Source: an uncultured Lachnospiraceae bacterium (GTDB lineage Bacteria; Bacillota; Clostridia; Lachnospirales; Lachnospiraceae). From it: a stretch of 28,582 bases of DNA. Position numbers and translations under genes: made by a program. Shown here piece by piece: positions 15,612-23,436 of this stretch. The stretch covers positions 1 to 28,582 of the forward strand of contig CAJUDH010000029.1 in NCBI GenBank assembly GCA_910584845.1, in the 5' to 3' direction. The notes beneath the pieces were generated by a model. The model was given only the letters and a program-made list of their open reading frames with translations. It searched no databases and was not told the origin of the DNA. Each line of letters begins with the position of its first letter. Position 1 is the first letter of the stretch.

Positions 15612-17429
15612 TTAATACCGCCATTCTCGTTCAAAATATATCCGGCGGAACTGTTCCACATTTAAGAACATCCATAAAATCTGCCCCGCACGTTTTTGCT
15701 TCCCGCTGTCCAGGATAAATTCCTGTAGATGTTTTTGGTTAAGCCAGTAGGCGCCTTTTAAACTAACCTCAGCCTGGTTCATAAGTTTTTGCTTCCAGTC
15801 ATTTAAAGGGACAGGGAACCCCATTTTAATGCGGTCAACAATTTCATTTGGGATCCAGTTTCGGGCAACTTCCCGTAACAGGTATTTGGGGGTGTCCCTC
15901 TTTTCGCTGTAGTCATCCGCAATTTCATACTGTGCGCCTATCTTGTCTTTGGCAGAATTCCAATGCAATTTTAGGCCATAGGGTATTTCTTTATAAGAAA
16001 ACTCAACCAAAGTATGGTCTAAAAATGGAACCCTGGCCTCAACCCCTGCCAGCATAGTTGTGGTATCTACCCTTTGCAGCAGGCCTTTTACATGGTAATT
16101 GTGAAAAAAGCGGAATACGTTTTCTTCATTTGGGCATCCCTCAAACTCTTTCCTTACTTTAAAGTCAAATTTATCCCGTAACTCATGGGAAGTTGTTAAA
16201 TACATATTTCTGATTTCCCTTGGGACATATTCGTATTTTTCGATAAAATAGGTATAAAAATCCACTTCAGGTTTTATATTTGCATAGTCAAAGGGGGAAC
16301 GGAAAATCTTACCATATCCTCCCATCAACTCATCTGCGCCCTCCCCTGATAAAACTACGGTTATATCCTTTTTCAGCACCTTTGACATTTTTGCCAAAAG
16401 CAATTCATTGGGAACCCCCAAAGGTGCATCTTTGTATGTGATAACTTCATTCATAGTGCCAAAATAATCGGCATCCTCCATAAGAATGGCATGGTGGTTT
16501 GTATGGTATTGTTCTGCGACTAATTTTGCATAGGGGAATTCGTTTAATGTTTGAAAACCAATGGTATAAGTATTTAGTGCCCCTTTCGTTTTTGTAGCCG
16601 CTATGGCTGAAATTAAGCTGGAGTCAATGCCTCCACTTAAATAGGTCCCCAAAGGCACGTCTGAAATTAGCCGGTAATCAATGGCCCTTTCGACCCTCCT
16701 GCCAAATTCTTCTAGTAAAGAATGTTCGTCATAACTTATCGAAGTATTGAATTGGCTTGGCAATTCCCAGTATTTGAAAGTTTTGAATGATAGCTGTGAA
16801 TCAATCCTGGCATAATGGCCAGGTTCTAACTGATATATATTTTTAAAAAAGGTAAAAGGCGCCCTGACATACCGGTGCCCTAAATATTCATCAATTGCAG
16901 CTTCATTAAATTCGGCTTTTACGAAACCGCTATTTAAAATACCCTTGACCTCTGAAGAAAAAATAAAATTTTCGCTATCCATATAATAATAGAATGGCTT
17001 TATCCCCAAACGGTCCCTGGCAATCCAAAGTTCGTGGTTGTGTTTGTCATATAAGGCGATTGCAAACATCCCATTGCTTTTCGATAAAAATTTTTCGATA
17101 CCGTATTGTTCCACATATGCTAAAATAACTTCCGTGTCGGATGTTGTATTAAACTGGTAAGAAACATCGTTAGACAATTCTTTATAATTATAGATTTCCC
17201 CATTAAAAACAATGGTCCATCTTCCAGAAGCGCCCTGCATTGGCTGTGATGCACGCTTATCAACATCAAGGATTGATAAGCGGCAATGTCCAAAAACAGA
17301 ATTTGTGGTTAGCGGTACTACCCCGTTGGAATCAGGCCCCCGGTGGTTAATGCTAACATTCATTTTTTGTATCCTTTTGTCCAAGCCTTTTGCTTGACGT
17401 GAAAAAACGATTCCATTTATTCCACACAT
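15612..17429 (-). CDS. asnB: Glutamine-hydrolysing asparagine-synthase-type amidotransferase
   Basis: The start is certain: AGGAGGAAG precedes ATG-TGT and Cys2 is the N-terminal nucleophile. The 605-residue protein has a class II glutaminase domain at residues 1-210 (NHRGPDSNG at 28-36, FNGEIYNYKEL at 75-85, RDRLGIKPFYY at 138-148). It is followed by a synthetase domain with the ATP pyrophosphatase loop LSGGIDSSL at 264-272 and the family motif LSGEGADELMGGY. The length fits AsnB. In surface-polysaccharide loci such enzymes often amidate a carboxyl group on a sugar acid or an amino-acid decoration rather than make free asparagine. The position between a Wzx-like flippase and the tagD-like gene supports that reading. 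Free asparagine synthesis cannot be excluded. Confidence 0.9.
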   Translation of the reverse strand: MCGINGIVFSRQAKGLDKRIQKMNVSINHRGPDSNGVVPLTTNSVFGHCRLSILDVDKRASQPMQGASGRWTIVFNGEIYNYKELSNDVSYQFNTTSDTEVILAYVEQYGIEKFLSKSNGMFAIALYDKHNHELWIARDRLGIKPFYYYMDSENFIFSSEVKGILNSGFVKAEFNEAAIDEYLGHRYVRAPFTFFKNIYQLEPGHYARIDSQLSFKTFKYWELPSQFNTSISYDEHSLLEEFGRRVERAIDYRLISDVPLGTYLSGGIDSSLISAIAATKTKGALNTYTIGFQTLNEFPYAKLVAEQYHTNHHAILMEDADYFGTMNEVITYKDAPLGVPNELLLAKMSKVLKKDITVVLSGEGADELMGGYGKIFRSPFDYANIKPEVDFYTYFIEKYEYVPREIRNMYLTTSHELRDKFDFKVRKEFEGCPNEENVFRFFHNYHVKGLLQRVDTTTMLAGVEARVPFLDHTLVEFSYKEIPYGLKLHWNSAKDKIGAQYEIADDYSEKRDTPKYLLREVARNWIPNEIVDRIKMGFPVPLNDWKQKLMNQAEVSLKGAYWLNQKHLQEFILDSGKQKRAGQILWMFLNVEQFRRIYFEREWRY

Positions 17430-17458
17430 ATCATTCTTCCTCCTAAAACACCGCTATA

Positions 17459-18724
17459 TTACTTCGCTGTTTCCCTTTCAAAAAAATCCCCTTTATTTTT
17501 TGCAAAAATATATAGCCGGTATAAAAGGATATTAAATTCAGCGATCACCATCAGTATAGTTACTGTGTAAACATTCATTTTCTTTGCAATAAATAAAAAC
17601 ACCATAAACAGTATATGGAAGGCGGTCGAAAAGTAGATAGAGCGGTTCGCATATTTTGAGAGCCCCATAGCCCCCAACACAGGAAAGCCAAAAACATAAC
17701 TCGGTAAAGTAATCACTGCAACCGGCAGCATAATCCGAAGGATGGTTCCGCTTTCATAAAAATCCTCCCCAAATAAAAGGGAACAAAATTGTGGGGAGAT
17801 GATAAACATTACAACTGTAAATAATAGGATCACTGGCATCATAAATAACATTAATTTTTTTACCATCTTAAAGTCTTTGCTTTTAATAAGGTAAGGATAT
17901 AAGCTGTCAGCAATTGGAGATAGTGCGCTTTTTCCGGTAAACATCAATTTATCAGCGGCAGCATAATATCCAACCACAATTCCAGATGGATCCAAAAAAC
18001 CTAAAATAAGGGTATTCATTGCCGTATAAACCGTCGAAACAATGCGGGATGCAAAAAATGACGTGGAACGCCTCAAGGTTGCTTTTATCTGGCATAAAGA
18101 AACTTTTGTAAAATGGATATGAAACCTTTTATTAATATCAATCCAGGACCAGAGGACGGCAACCAGATTGCCAATCGCTAAAGAAATAGGGACGATCAAG
18201 TAATCCGATGGTTTTTTCAATAAGGCGAATATTAAAATGGTAAAAATAAACTTTACGCCCACAGTCCGGATTGTAATAAGCTTCATCCTTTCCAGGCCCC
18301 GGTAAATATAATCTGGTAAAAAAGCGTAGATACTGGCGTTTAATAAATATGCGAAATATAACAACCAATCGGTTGAGAATTTTGGAATAAAGCAGATGAT
18401 GCGTAAAATAATAATGGAAGCAAATACTAACATGAATTTAATAGCCGTAACAGCAGAAAAAATCCGGTTTAGGTATCCGGCATCATCCTGGTTGGAAGCT
18501 ACATCTTCTGTTGCAGAAAGGATAAATCCATAGTCTAAAAGCAATTGGAAATAAGTGGTAAGTGCGGTAGCCATGCCAAGTTTCCCAAAAAAACCAGGGC
18601 CTAATATTCTGGTTTGATAGGGTACGGTTATAAAGTTAAATAGGTAATTGGAAAACTGCAGGCAATAAAGCATGATTGTGTTAGAATAAAAGCGGTTTGT
18701 TTTTTTTATGGTTGATATTTTCAT
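17459..18724 (-). CDS. Wzx-type polysaccharide flippase
   Basis: The start at 18724 is chosen because TAATG joins it to the stop of the upstream glycerophosphotransferase and AAAGGG lies before it; the frame upstream of this is a shadow of that gene. The 421-residue protein has about twelve hydrophobic segments and the N-terminal pattern of MOP-superfamily flippases (FNFITVPYQTRILGPGFFGKL near residue 25-45, LLLDYGFILSATEDVA near 60-75). It would move the undecaprenyl-pyrophosphate-linked repeat unit across the membrane for the EpsG/Wzy-like polymerase encoded two genes upstream. Presence of flippase and polymerase implies Wzx/Wzy-style assembly rather than an ABC-transporter route, at least for the backbone. 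Confidence 0.85.
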   Translation of the reverse strand: MKISTIKKTNRFYSNTIMLYCLQFSNYLFNFITVPYQTRILGPGFFGKLGMATALTTYFQLLLDYGFILSATEDVASNQDDAGYLNRIFSAVTAIKFMLVFASIIILRIICFIPKFSTDWLLYFAYLLNASIYAFLPDYIYRGLERMKLITIRTVGVKFIFTILIFALLKKPSDYLIVPISLAIGNLVAVLWSWIDINKRFHIHFTKVSLCQIKATLRRSTSFFASRIVSTVYTAMNTLILGFLDPSGIVVGYYAAADKLMFTGKSALSPIADSLYPYLIKSKDFKMVKKLMLFMMPVILLFTVVMFIISPQFCSLLFGEDFYESGTILRIMLPVAVITLPSYVFGFPVLGAMGLSKYANRSIYFSTAFHILFMVFLFIAKKMNVYTVTILMVIAEFNILLYRLYIFAKNKGDFFERETAK

Positions 18725-19899
18725 TAAAAATTGCCCTTTTCCATGATTTCGATGATTCTGGAAGCAATGCGGGAAGCTGCCCCTCCGGGTTCCAGGATGC
18801 CTAACTGCCGGCAAAAATCCATCACATATTTTTGATAAAAGCTAATGTTAAATGCCCCTATCACTTCCACCAGCTCGTCCATAGTTTCAGCTTTTGGAAA
18901 TGGGAGTTTTTCATATTCAAAATAAAATCCACGGTCATTTATATAAGAAGCCCGATCTGCCGCATAAAGGAAAACCGGCATCTGGATGCTGGCAGCTTCA
19001 AACATTGTGCTGGAGTAATCCGTAATTAGCATAGTGCTGACACGTAAAAGTTCATACATATCATCATAAGAAGACGCATCTATCAACCAATCGCAATAGG
19101 TAATTTTGAGGGTTTCCACTTCTTTTTTGCCGATATTTGGATGGAGGCGCACTAAAATAACCCATTCCCCCCCCCACTGGTTTTCAAGGGTAGAACGCAA
19201 AAGGGGATAATCTAAAGAATAGCAGGAAATATTATGGTCATCCCGGAAAGTAGGGGCATAGAGGAGGATTTTTTTATTTTCACTTATTTGCAGCTTTTGG
19301 TAAATACTTTTAGTCAATAGCGGGTCTTCTTTTTTTAACATATCAAGCCGGGGAGAGCCTGCTTTCCAAACTTCTCCGGTATACCAAAACCGGTTTGTAA
19401 AAAGCTTAACACCGAAATCGGAATTGGCAATTACCAAATCGGCCATAGTGGAATCATGTTTTGCCAACTTTACATAATCAGGGCCCAAAGCATCTTCGGC
19501 ATCTTTTTCTATTTTCTTTAGCATGGGATCCCCATGCCATGTTTGCATATAGTATTGTTGTTTCCTTTTTGCCACATAGATGTTTTTTCTAGCATTATCA
19601 ACCCAAATTTTAGAAGTTGCTAAATGATAAAAGTAAGAAATAGACAGATAACGGACGGGTTTCACAAAGTCTGGGAAATTGTCCTCTTCCCCCTTTTTGA
19701 CGGCCCAATAAAATCTATAGATTTTGCCTTTTTCTTTGAGGGAAAGTATAATTGCTTTTCCGTTATCACCAAATCCCCTTCCATAATAACTAACAAAAAA
19801 TATTTTGTGTTGATCTATGGGAAATATTTGAAAAAACCGGATTAAACAATTCAATAATGTCCTTCGGAACTTTACAATTAAAAATTGCATATCATTCAT
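18724..19899 (-). CDS. CDP-glycerol glycerophosphotransferase (TagB/TagF family)
   Basis: The ATG at 19899 has AGAGGA at a good distance; the longer frame up to 19971 only overlaps the polymerase gene. The 391-residue protein shows FFVSYYGRGFGDNGKAI near the start, QTWHGDPMLKKI (variant of the TWHGTPLK motif), LYAPTFRD, VRLHPNI and ITDYSSTMFEAA, the full conserved series of the PF04464 family. Family members transfer glycerol phosphate from CDP-glycerol to a lipid- or glycan-linked acceptor at the inner membrane face. A single short domain suggests addition of one unit (TagB-like) or a side decoration. A G9 run at 19167-19175 encodes Trp-Gly-Gly-Glu near residue 242 and is in frame in this assembly. 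The stop is joined to the flippase start. Confidence 0.85.
   Translation of the reverse strand: MNDMQFLIVKFRRTLLNCLIRFFQIFPIDQHKIFFVSYYGRGFGDNGKAIILSLKEKGKIYRFYWAVKKGEEDNFPDFVKPVRYLSISYFYHLATSKIWVDNARKNIYVAKRKQQYYMQTWHGDPMLKKIEKDAEDALGPDYVKLAKHDSTMADLVIANSDFGVKLFTNRFWYTGEVWKAGSPRLDMLKKEDPLLTKSIYQKLQISENKKILLYAPTFRDDHNISCYSLDYPLLRSTLENQWGGEWVILVRLHPNIGKKEVETLKITYCDWLIDASSYDDMYELLRVSTMLITDYSSTMFEAASIQMPVFLYAADRASYINDRGFYFEYEKLPFPKAETMDELVEVIGAFNISFYQKYVMDFCRQLGILEPGGAASRIASRIIEIMEKGNF
19167..19175 (-). repeat. Nine-base G homopolymer inside a glycerophosphotransferase gene
   Basis: Nine consecutive G residues on the coding strand encode the end of Trp, two Gly and the start of Glu (TGG GGG GGG GAA). 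The gene is intact with nine; any change not a multiple of three would truncate the enzyme before its DYSS motif. This is seen directly; slippage is inferred. Confidence 0.75.
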
Positions 19900-19921
19900 T
19901 GGTAATCCTCTGCGATATTTA

Positions 19922-21043
19922 TTAGAAACGGAAATTAAAGTAAAAATGGTAAACCTGCGCAAGGAAGCCATATATAGTTATATTAATATACCCTGCGTAT
20001 ATTAAAAGAATCATTCCCCCTTTTTTATGGGTATGTTGTATTACATAAAAAAATATAATAGGAAACAGCATCAAAGTAACTATGGAAAAACGGAAATATG
20101 TTGGGACAGGTATGTACATACTAACAAGGGTCAACAAAATACTGATTTCCGTGTAAGCAAATAGATCCAAATATTCTTGATTCCATTTTTGGACTTTATG
20201 ATAAGTGGTAACGGATAGGGATAATAAAACAATAAAAATAAGAAAAAAGATTAGTTTTTTTGAGCTTTCAAATCCGCTGTCCTTTACTTTTTCTATCCAC
20301 TCTGTATCATAAAAGATAAAAAAATAGCGGTATGCTTTGTCAATAAGGGCATAAAGGAACGGTATTTTTACAAATAAAAAACGGACTAAAAATAGTTTTG
20401 ATATAATAAGGGGGGCAGACAAAATAGTAGCGATAGATAACAGGCGAAACCTCTTATATAAGGGGAGGCTGATCCGGACTAAGATAAATACTACAGCTGT
20501 AAGATGCAAACCACATGGCAGCAGGTATAAAAGCAAAGTGATGGCATTCCGCTTTTTTTTAAACAAATCCCTGTAAGCGGCCAAAGTTACAATGGCGAAT
20601 GCCATAACGTTCCTCACATTGCTTGCAATGGCGTCAAATTGCAATAATGCGACTGCTAATATTACATATTGTACCAATATAGAATTTTTTATGTTTAAAG
20701 TTTTTGCCGAATCGCAAATAATCCAAAAGGCAATCGCGTAAACGGTAAGTATGGACATGGTTGGTATTAATGCCAAAAGCCCTGTCTTCCCAGCAACCCA
20801 GAATAGCATAATAATAAATTTCTGGTCATATTCCGTATTGGCAAATAATAAAGACGGGGGCTGTTTTGCATAGTCCAAGGACCATGCATAATAGCGGGAC
20901 AGGTCGCCATCGGTAATAGGGTGCATAGAAAATGCGACAATAACCAACAATCCAAGCAAAATCATAAGGCATGTGAAAACCGGGTTGGAATACCTGGGGG
21001 ATTTTACTTTTTTAGTTAGAATATTTGATTCTAATTTTAACAT
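19922..21043 (-). CDS. EpsG/Wzy-like polysaccharide polymerase
   Basis: The 373-residue protein has about ten membrane segments and the EpsG-type early motif HPITDGDLSRYYAW near residues 41-54, followed by ASNVRNVMAFAIVTLAAY near 138-155, the conserved R-N-x-x-A-x-A region of PF14897. Such proteins polymerise lipid-linked repeat units on the outer face. The C-terminus ends in aromatic residues (YHFYFNFRF). It lies 38 bases after the ATP-grasp tail and 22 bases before the glycerophosphotransferase start. Only a distant AAGGGG is visible before the ATG, so the ribosome binding site is not obvious. The presence of one polymerase and one flippase fits a single repeat-unit polymer. Confidence 0.75.
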   Translation of the reverse strand: MLKLESNILTKKVKSPRYSNPVFTCLMILLGLLVIVAFSMHPITDGDLSRYYAWSLDYAKQPPSLLFANTEYDQKFIIMLFWVAGKTGLLALIPTMSILTVYAIAFWIICDSAKTLNIKNSILVQYVILAVALLQFDAIASNVRNVMAFAIVTLAAYRDLFKKKRNAITLLLYLLPCGLHLTAVVFILVRISLPLYKRFRLLSIATILSAPLIISKLFLVRFLFVKIPFLYALIDKAYRYFFIFYDTEWIEKVKDSGFESSKKLIFFLIFIVLLSLSVTTYHKVQKWNQEYLDLFAYTEISILLTLVSMYIPVPTYFRFSIVTLMLFPIIFFYVIQHTHKKGGMILLIYAGYINITIYGFLAQVYHFYFNFRF

Positions 21044-21081
21044 ATCAATATAGAAACCCCTTTTTTATAGACTCATTCTAA

Positions 21082-21204
21082 TTAATTTCGCTTGTTTTTA
21101 GACCTAAATTTAATAGCAATTTTTGTAAATATCCACCAAATCAAAGGAATAGCATCACTTCGATTATATAAAAATAAACAGTTGGCTTGCCGCAGTTCTT
21201 TTAT
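21082..21204 (-). pseudogene. Detached C-terminal tail of the ATP-grasp gene
   Basis: Directly after the TAG at 21205-21207 the same frame stays open for 40 more codons (start of tail: IKELRQANCLFLYNRSDAIP) to a TAA at 21082-21084. The tail matches the usual end of capsule-locus ATP-grasp proteins (a Lys/Arg-x-Ala-x-Cys segment, then an Asp-x-x-Pro-aromatic stretch). The upstream frame therefore appears cut by one point change, perhaps TGG to TAG. It has no start of its own. Confidence 0.65.
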
Positions 21205-22236
21205 CTATTGTAGCAAACTTACTTGTTTTGATAATACCCTATATTTAAAATCCGTAGTTTCCACCATGGCATTAAAACCTTTGGGAACCTTTTTCAAGTA
21301 TTGTGATGGATCCTTTTGAGAAACCATAGATTTTGACCATATTAACGGCAAATTCATACCAGCACATGTTGATGCATAACTCCAGGCAGAATTGCGAAAA
21401 TTAATTTCCATAAAATAATAATTATGATCCTTATCAATGATAAACTCTATATCAAAAACACCTTCATATTTTATTATGCTAATAATTTTTTCTATCTGTG
21501 ATAGCAATTGTTTATTTGTAAAATTAAAGACATTCATCCACGGACTATACGCCCCTGGAACTAAGTACTTATAGTTTGTTCCGATTCCAATAAATACATT
21601 TTTTCCATGCTTAGTAGCCAAACCTTCCAGACATAATTCATTTATTTTTTCTATATATTTTTGTAAAATGATAATATTGCCTTTGATTTTTTTATACGCT
21701 TTTTTTAACTCTTCCTTCGAATTACAAATAAATACATCTTCTTTCCATGCACCGGAATTTGGCGAAATAGCTTTGGTTATAATGGGATATTCTAAATCAT
21801 TTGGTATTTCTCCTTTTTTCACGATTTGTAAATCAGGAACTTTAAAGCCACAATCTTTTGCAAGAGAGCTAACATTATATTTATCCATGAAATATGTTAT
21901 TCTTCCCTTTTCACCTGCATTAAAAAAGAAAAATTTATTAACCAATTCATCATAATGATAATCTAAATAGCTCATGATTTTATCATCAGAAGTATATAGA
22001 AATGGCTTTTTAGCGTTTTTATTTCCGTATAAATCCAAAAGTAGTTGATATCCGTTTTCAATCGAATCAACTTTATGCAATTTCTTTATATATTTACTTT
22101 TAGATGCGATAATAGGATAACTTTTTACAATTATCACATAAGGTCTAAATCCGTATTCACCTAGGCTCCGTATAAGCCCAATTGGGTTATAATGTTCATG
22201 GCAAAAGATGATATGTTTTCTTTCACTTAATTTCAT
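21205..22236 (-). CDS. ATP-grasp ligase-like protein, shortened by an in-frame amber codon
   Basis: The 343-residue ORF has an N-terminal alpha/beta domain (HIIFCHEHYNPIGLIRSLG), then an ATP-grasp core. Segments include YPIITKAISPNSGAWKEDVF near residues 147-166, IILQKYIEKINELCLEGLA, GVFDIEFIIDKDHNYYFMEINFRNSAW with the metal-binding Glu and Asn, and a closing NAMVETTDFKYRV. Family members join a carboxylate to an amine or thiol using ATP, and in capsule loci they often attach amino acids to sugars. The TAG at 21205 removes 40 tail residues that are still encoded downstream to 21082, so an intact form would be 384 residues. The core residues remain, so the shortened protein may still be active. 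It lies 53 bases after the KamA-like gene, which could provide its amino-acid substrate. Confidence 0.75.
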   Translation of the reverse strand: MKLSERKHIIFCHEHYNPIGLIRSLGEYGFRPYVIIVKSYPIIASKSKYIKKLHKVDSIENGYQLLLDLYGNKNAKKPFLYTSDDKIMSYLDYHYDELVNKFFFFNAGEKGRITYFMDKYNVSSLAKDCGFKVPDLQIVKKGEIPNDLEYPIITKAISPNSGAWKEDVFICNSKEELKKAYKKIKGNIIILQKYIEKINELCLEGLATKHGKNVFIGIGTNYKYLVPGAYSPWMNVFNFTNKQLLSQIEKIISIIKYEGVFDIEFIIDKDHNYYFMEINFRNSAWSYASTCAGMNLPLIWSKSMVSQKDPSQYLKKVPKGFNAMVETTDFKYRVLSKQVSLLQ

Positions 22237-22289
22237 AATATTTTATGCCCCCATAAATTTACTTTGAAACTTATTTGAACCTAAGAGGC

Positions 22290-23363
22290 TTAATCTTCCC
22301 CATCTAAATATTGTACATGGATTAGGCCATTTGAGTCTTCATATGCTGTTTTTGGAAGTTCATATCCTTTATGCCATTTTTGCCGTGTAGAAAGCTTATA
22401 TCCGGTCGAAATATCATAATATCCTTTTTCATTTTTGCTACCAACAGTCCCTTGATATAAAGTGCATTTTCCTATATCTGTCATTAAACTAAACATAGGT
22501 TTGCTTCTTCCTGGTATTTCCCCTGAGGAAGTTAGTTGCTTTGCAAATTCCAAAAAACGAGCCAGAGTCATACGATATTTATGACTACCAATAATAGGTA
22601 CTGGATGAAAAAGATAATGAGATTCTATATCTAAATACCGTAATTTATCATATAGTGATATTAAACTATCCATATTATCATTAACGCCCTTGAGCAAAAC
22701 ATTTTGGGCATATGTTTTTACTCCAACTTCCTGGATAGCCTTAATACAGGAGGTTGCCTCTGGCTGTAACTCTATGGTGTGATTAATCTGCATTCCGAGT
22801 TCAAATTTTACATTTTTTCTATGCTTTTCAAAAAAATCAAGCAAATTTGTGGTAACTTTGTCTGGGCTTTGAACCGGCAACCGGCTTCCAATGCGTATTA
22901 CACATATGTTTGGTGCATAATGTATAATCCTTTCTGTAAGCGCCATTAATTGCTTTGACGCCAATAAAGGATCCCCTCCAGTTAATAATATTTCTTGTAA
23001 ATATGGATCATTAGCCATTACCTTTGCTAAATAATCCATGTCAGATTCTTGCATAATATCAAGTTCATAATTCTGCCTTAAACAGTACCTGCAATGGGCC
23101 ACGCAGGCAAGGGTAATGTCTACGGTTGCTTGTCTTTTATATAAGCGTTCCATAAACCGTAAACTTGTATTAGCATTATATCCCGCTTCATAATGTTTGC
23201 TGTTATGTTCTTCGGTTGTATGTTGTTCTTCAGAAGTGCAAATGTATTGATAAAATAATGCCTCATATTCATTGCTCTCTTTCCCAAATGTATCCTCAAT
23301 CCGATTCATTAATTCCTTTAAATATGGAGATATTAATTCTGGAAAAGTGTTTTGGTTTAACAT
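22290..23363 (-). CDS. KamA-like radical SAM aminomutase
   Basis: The 357-residue protein carries the radical SAM cluster motif CVAHCRYC (Cys87, Cys91, Cys94), ILLTGGDPLL at 125-134, IRIGSRLPV at 157-164 and YAQNVLLKGVNDN at 218-230, the ordered hallmarks of lysine 2,3-aminomutase relatives. IPGRSKPM at 283-290 offers a Lys for pyridoxal phosphate in the place of the family's PGGGGK motif. The two Asp residues that hold the side-chain amine of lysine in KamA do not appear at the corresponding places (HYLFHPVPIIG replaces the YQCDLVRG-type segment), so the substrate may be another amino acid. The enzyme would make a beta-amino acid by moving the alpha amine. GGAGG stands 11 bases before the ATG. 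The neighbours (PIG-L, ATP-grasp, AsnB) suggest that the product decorates the polymer. It is shorter than KamA (about 416). Confidence 0.8.
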   Translation of the reverse strand: MLNQNTFPELISPYLKELMNRIEDTFGKESNEYEALFYQYICTSEEQHTTEEHNSKHYEAGYNANTSLRFMERLYKRQATVDITLACVAHCRYCLRQNYELDIMQESDMDYLAKVMANDPYLQEILLTGGDPLLASKQLMALTERIIHYAPNICVIRIGSRLPVQSPDKVTTNLLDFFEKHRKNVKFELGMQINHTIELQPEATSCIKAIQEVGVKTYAQNVLLKGVNDNMDSLISLYDKLRYLDIESHYLFHPVPIIGSHKYRMTLARFLEFAKQLTSSGEIPGRSKPMFSLMTDIGKCTLYQGTVGSKNEKGYYDISTGYKLSTRQKWHKGYELPKTAYEDSNGLIHVQYLDGED

Positions 23364-23436
23364 AGTAAAATTATCCTCCCAAATGTATTATTTCTGTACA
23401 ATTTAAGTATGGCTTTCAAAATATTACTGTAGAAAG

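Noticed and set aside
18725..18814. Thirty-codon N-terminal extension of the flippase
   Set aside because: It only mirrors the end of the upstream glycerophosphotransferase; the TAATG junction with a ribosome binding site gives a better start.
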